The notes under the pieces were generated by a model that did not search any database, was not told the DNA's origin, and worked only from the letters and a program-made list of their open reading frames with translations. The position numbers and the translations under genes were made by a program. Positions 5,601 through 5,850 of a DNA stretch of 5,850 nt are shown piece by piece. The stretch is from positions 1 to 5,850 of the forward strand of contig CAZIDB010000275.1 in the NCBI GenBank assembly GCA_964537965.1, written 5' to 3'. This DNA comes from SURF-24 sp964537965. Lineage in GTDB: Bacteria; Bacteroidota; Ignavibacteria; Ignavibacteriales; SURF-24. The first letter of the stretch is position 1. Each line of letters begins with the position of its first letter.

Positions 5601-5850
5601 CAGAATTTTCAGATTCAAAATATAACCGCCTTTTAAGTTTAAAGAACTATCTCAACTATGAAATATCAACAAGCGTGCTGCTTATTTTATGGTTCATGCA
5701 GGGCATTGGATATTTCCTTATGATTTTTGGTGCGTTAGCATTATTACCTTTAATAATCAAAGTTCTTGCAGAACAAAAGAAAACTGCGTGGCTTGTTTCA
5801 CTTTTTATTTTAGTTGTTCTTGCAGTAGTCCTGAATTTTATTCAATTCAA
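5597..5850 (+). CDS. Membrane protein of unknown function, 3' end beyond the window
   Basis: I do not recognise this gene. An open frame runs from the ATG at 5597, which overlaps the toxin-like gene's TGA by ATGA, to the window edge; 84 residues are visible. Residues 1-22 are polar (MTEFSDSKYNRLLSLKNYLN...). Then come two hydrophobic stretches, about 26-57 (SVLLILWFMQGIGYFLMIFG and on) and about 64-84, joined by a short basic/polar loop AEQKK (58-62). That pattern is a polar N-terminal tail followed by at least two membrane helices. There is no signal peptide cleavage motif. The overlap suggests translational coupling to the DUF433/DUF5615 pair. Codon use is like that of its neighbours. Family and full length cannot be judged from this fragment. 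Confidence 0.7.
   Translation, partial: MTEFSDSKYNRLLSLKNYLNYEISTSVLLILWFMQGIGYFLMIFGALALLPLIIKVLAEQKKTAWLVSLFILVVLAVVLNFIQF

Overview
The window is an AT-rich stretch of bacterial chromosome with genes packed on the + strand. The proteins, the generally weak Shine-Dalgarno sites, a TAnnTTTG-type promoter element and the two kinds of palindromic intergenic repeat together suggest a member of the Bacteroidota/Chlorobi/Ignavibacteria (FCB) group. Ignavibacteria is my best guess. This is an inference from resemblance; there is no rRNA or other marker to fix the taxonomy.

Layout. Positions 1-69 hold the cut-off end of a palindromic interspersed repeat. Positions 160-1740 encode a DeaD/CsdA-type DEAD-box RNA helicase with its dimerisation region and C-terminal RNA-binding domain. 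Positions 1741-1803 hold a second, different palindromic repeat. The rest of the gap to 1995 contains an AT-rich palindrome (1846-1890) abutting a TATAAT box, a possible control region for the next operon. Positions 1996-3213 (class I aminotransferase, aspartate-aminotransferase-like) and 3210-4862 (ATP-dependent PEP carboxykinase, pckA) overlap by ATGA and end at a clear intrinsic terminator (4880-4923). A new transcription unit then begins, with a promoter-like TAGATTTG at 4970. It holds a DUF433 protein (4996-5226), a DUF5615 PIN-like protein (5235-5600) and the start of a membrane protein (from 5597, again by ATGA overlap) that runs off the window.

How the genes work together. The aminotransferase and PEP carboxykinase fit one metabolic step series: aspartate to oxaloacetate to phosphoenolpyruvate, feeding gluconeogenesis, or the reverse. 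The DUF433/DUF5615 pair has the architecture of a VapBC-like type II toxin-antitoxin module. The helicase is a stand-alone housekeeping or cold-adaptation gene. I see no CRISPR array, transposase, tRNA, rRNA or clearly new system. The most interesting points are the coupled aminotransferase-pckA pair, the unusual arginine motif in PckA, the membrane gene coupled to the toxin-like gene, and the palindromes in the gaps.
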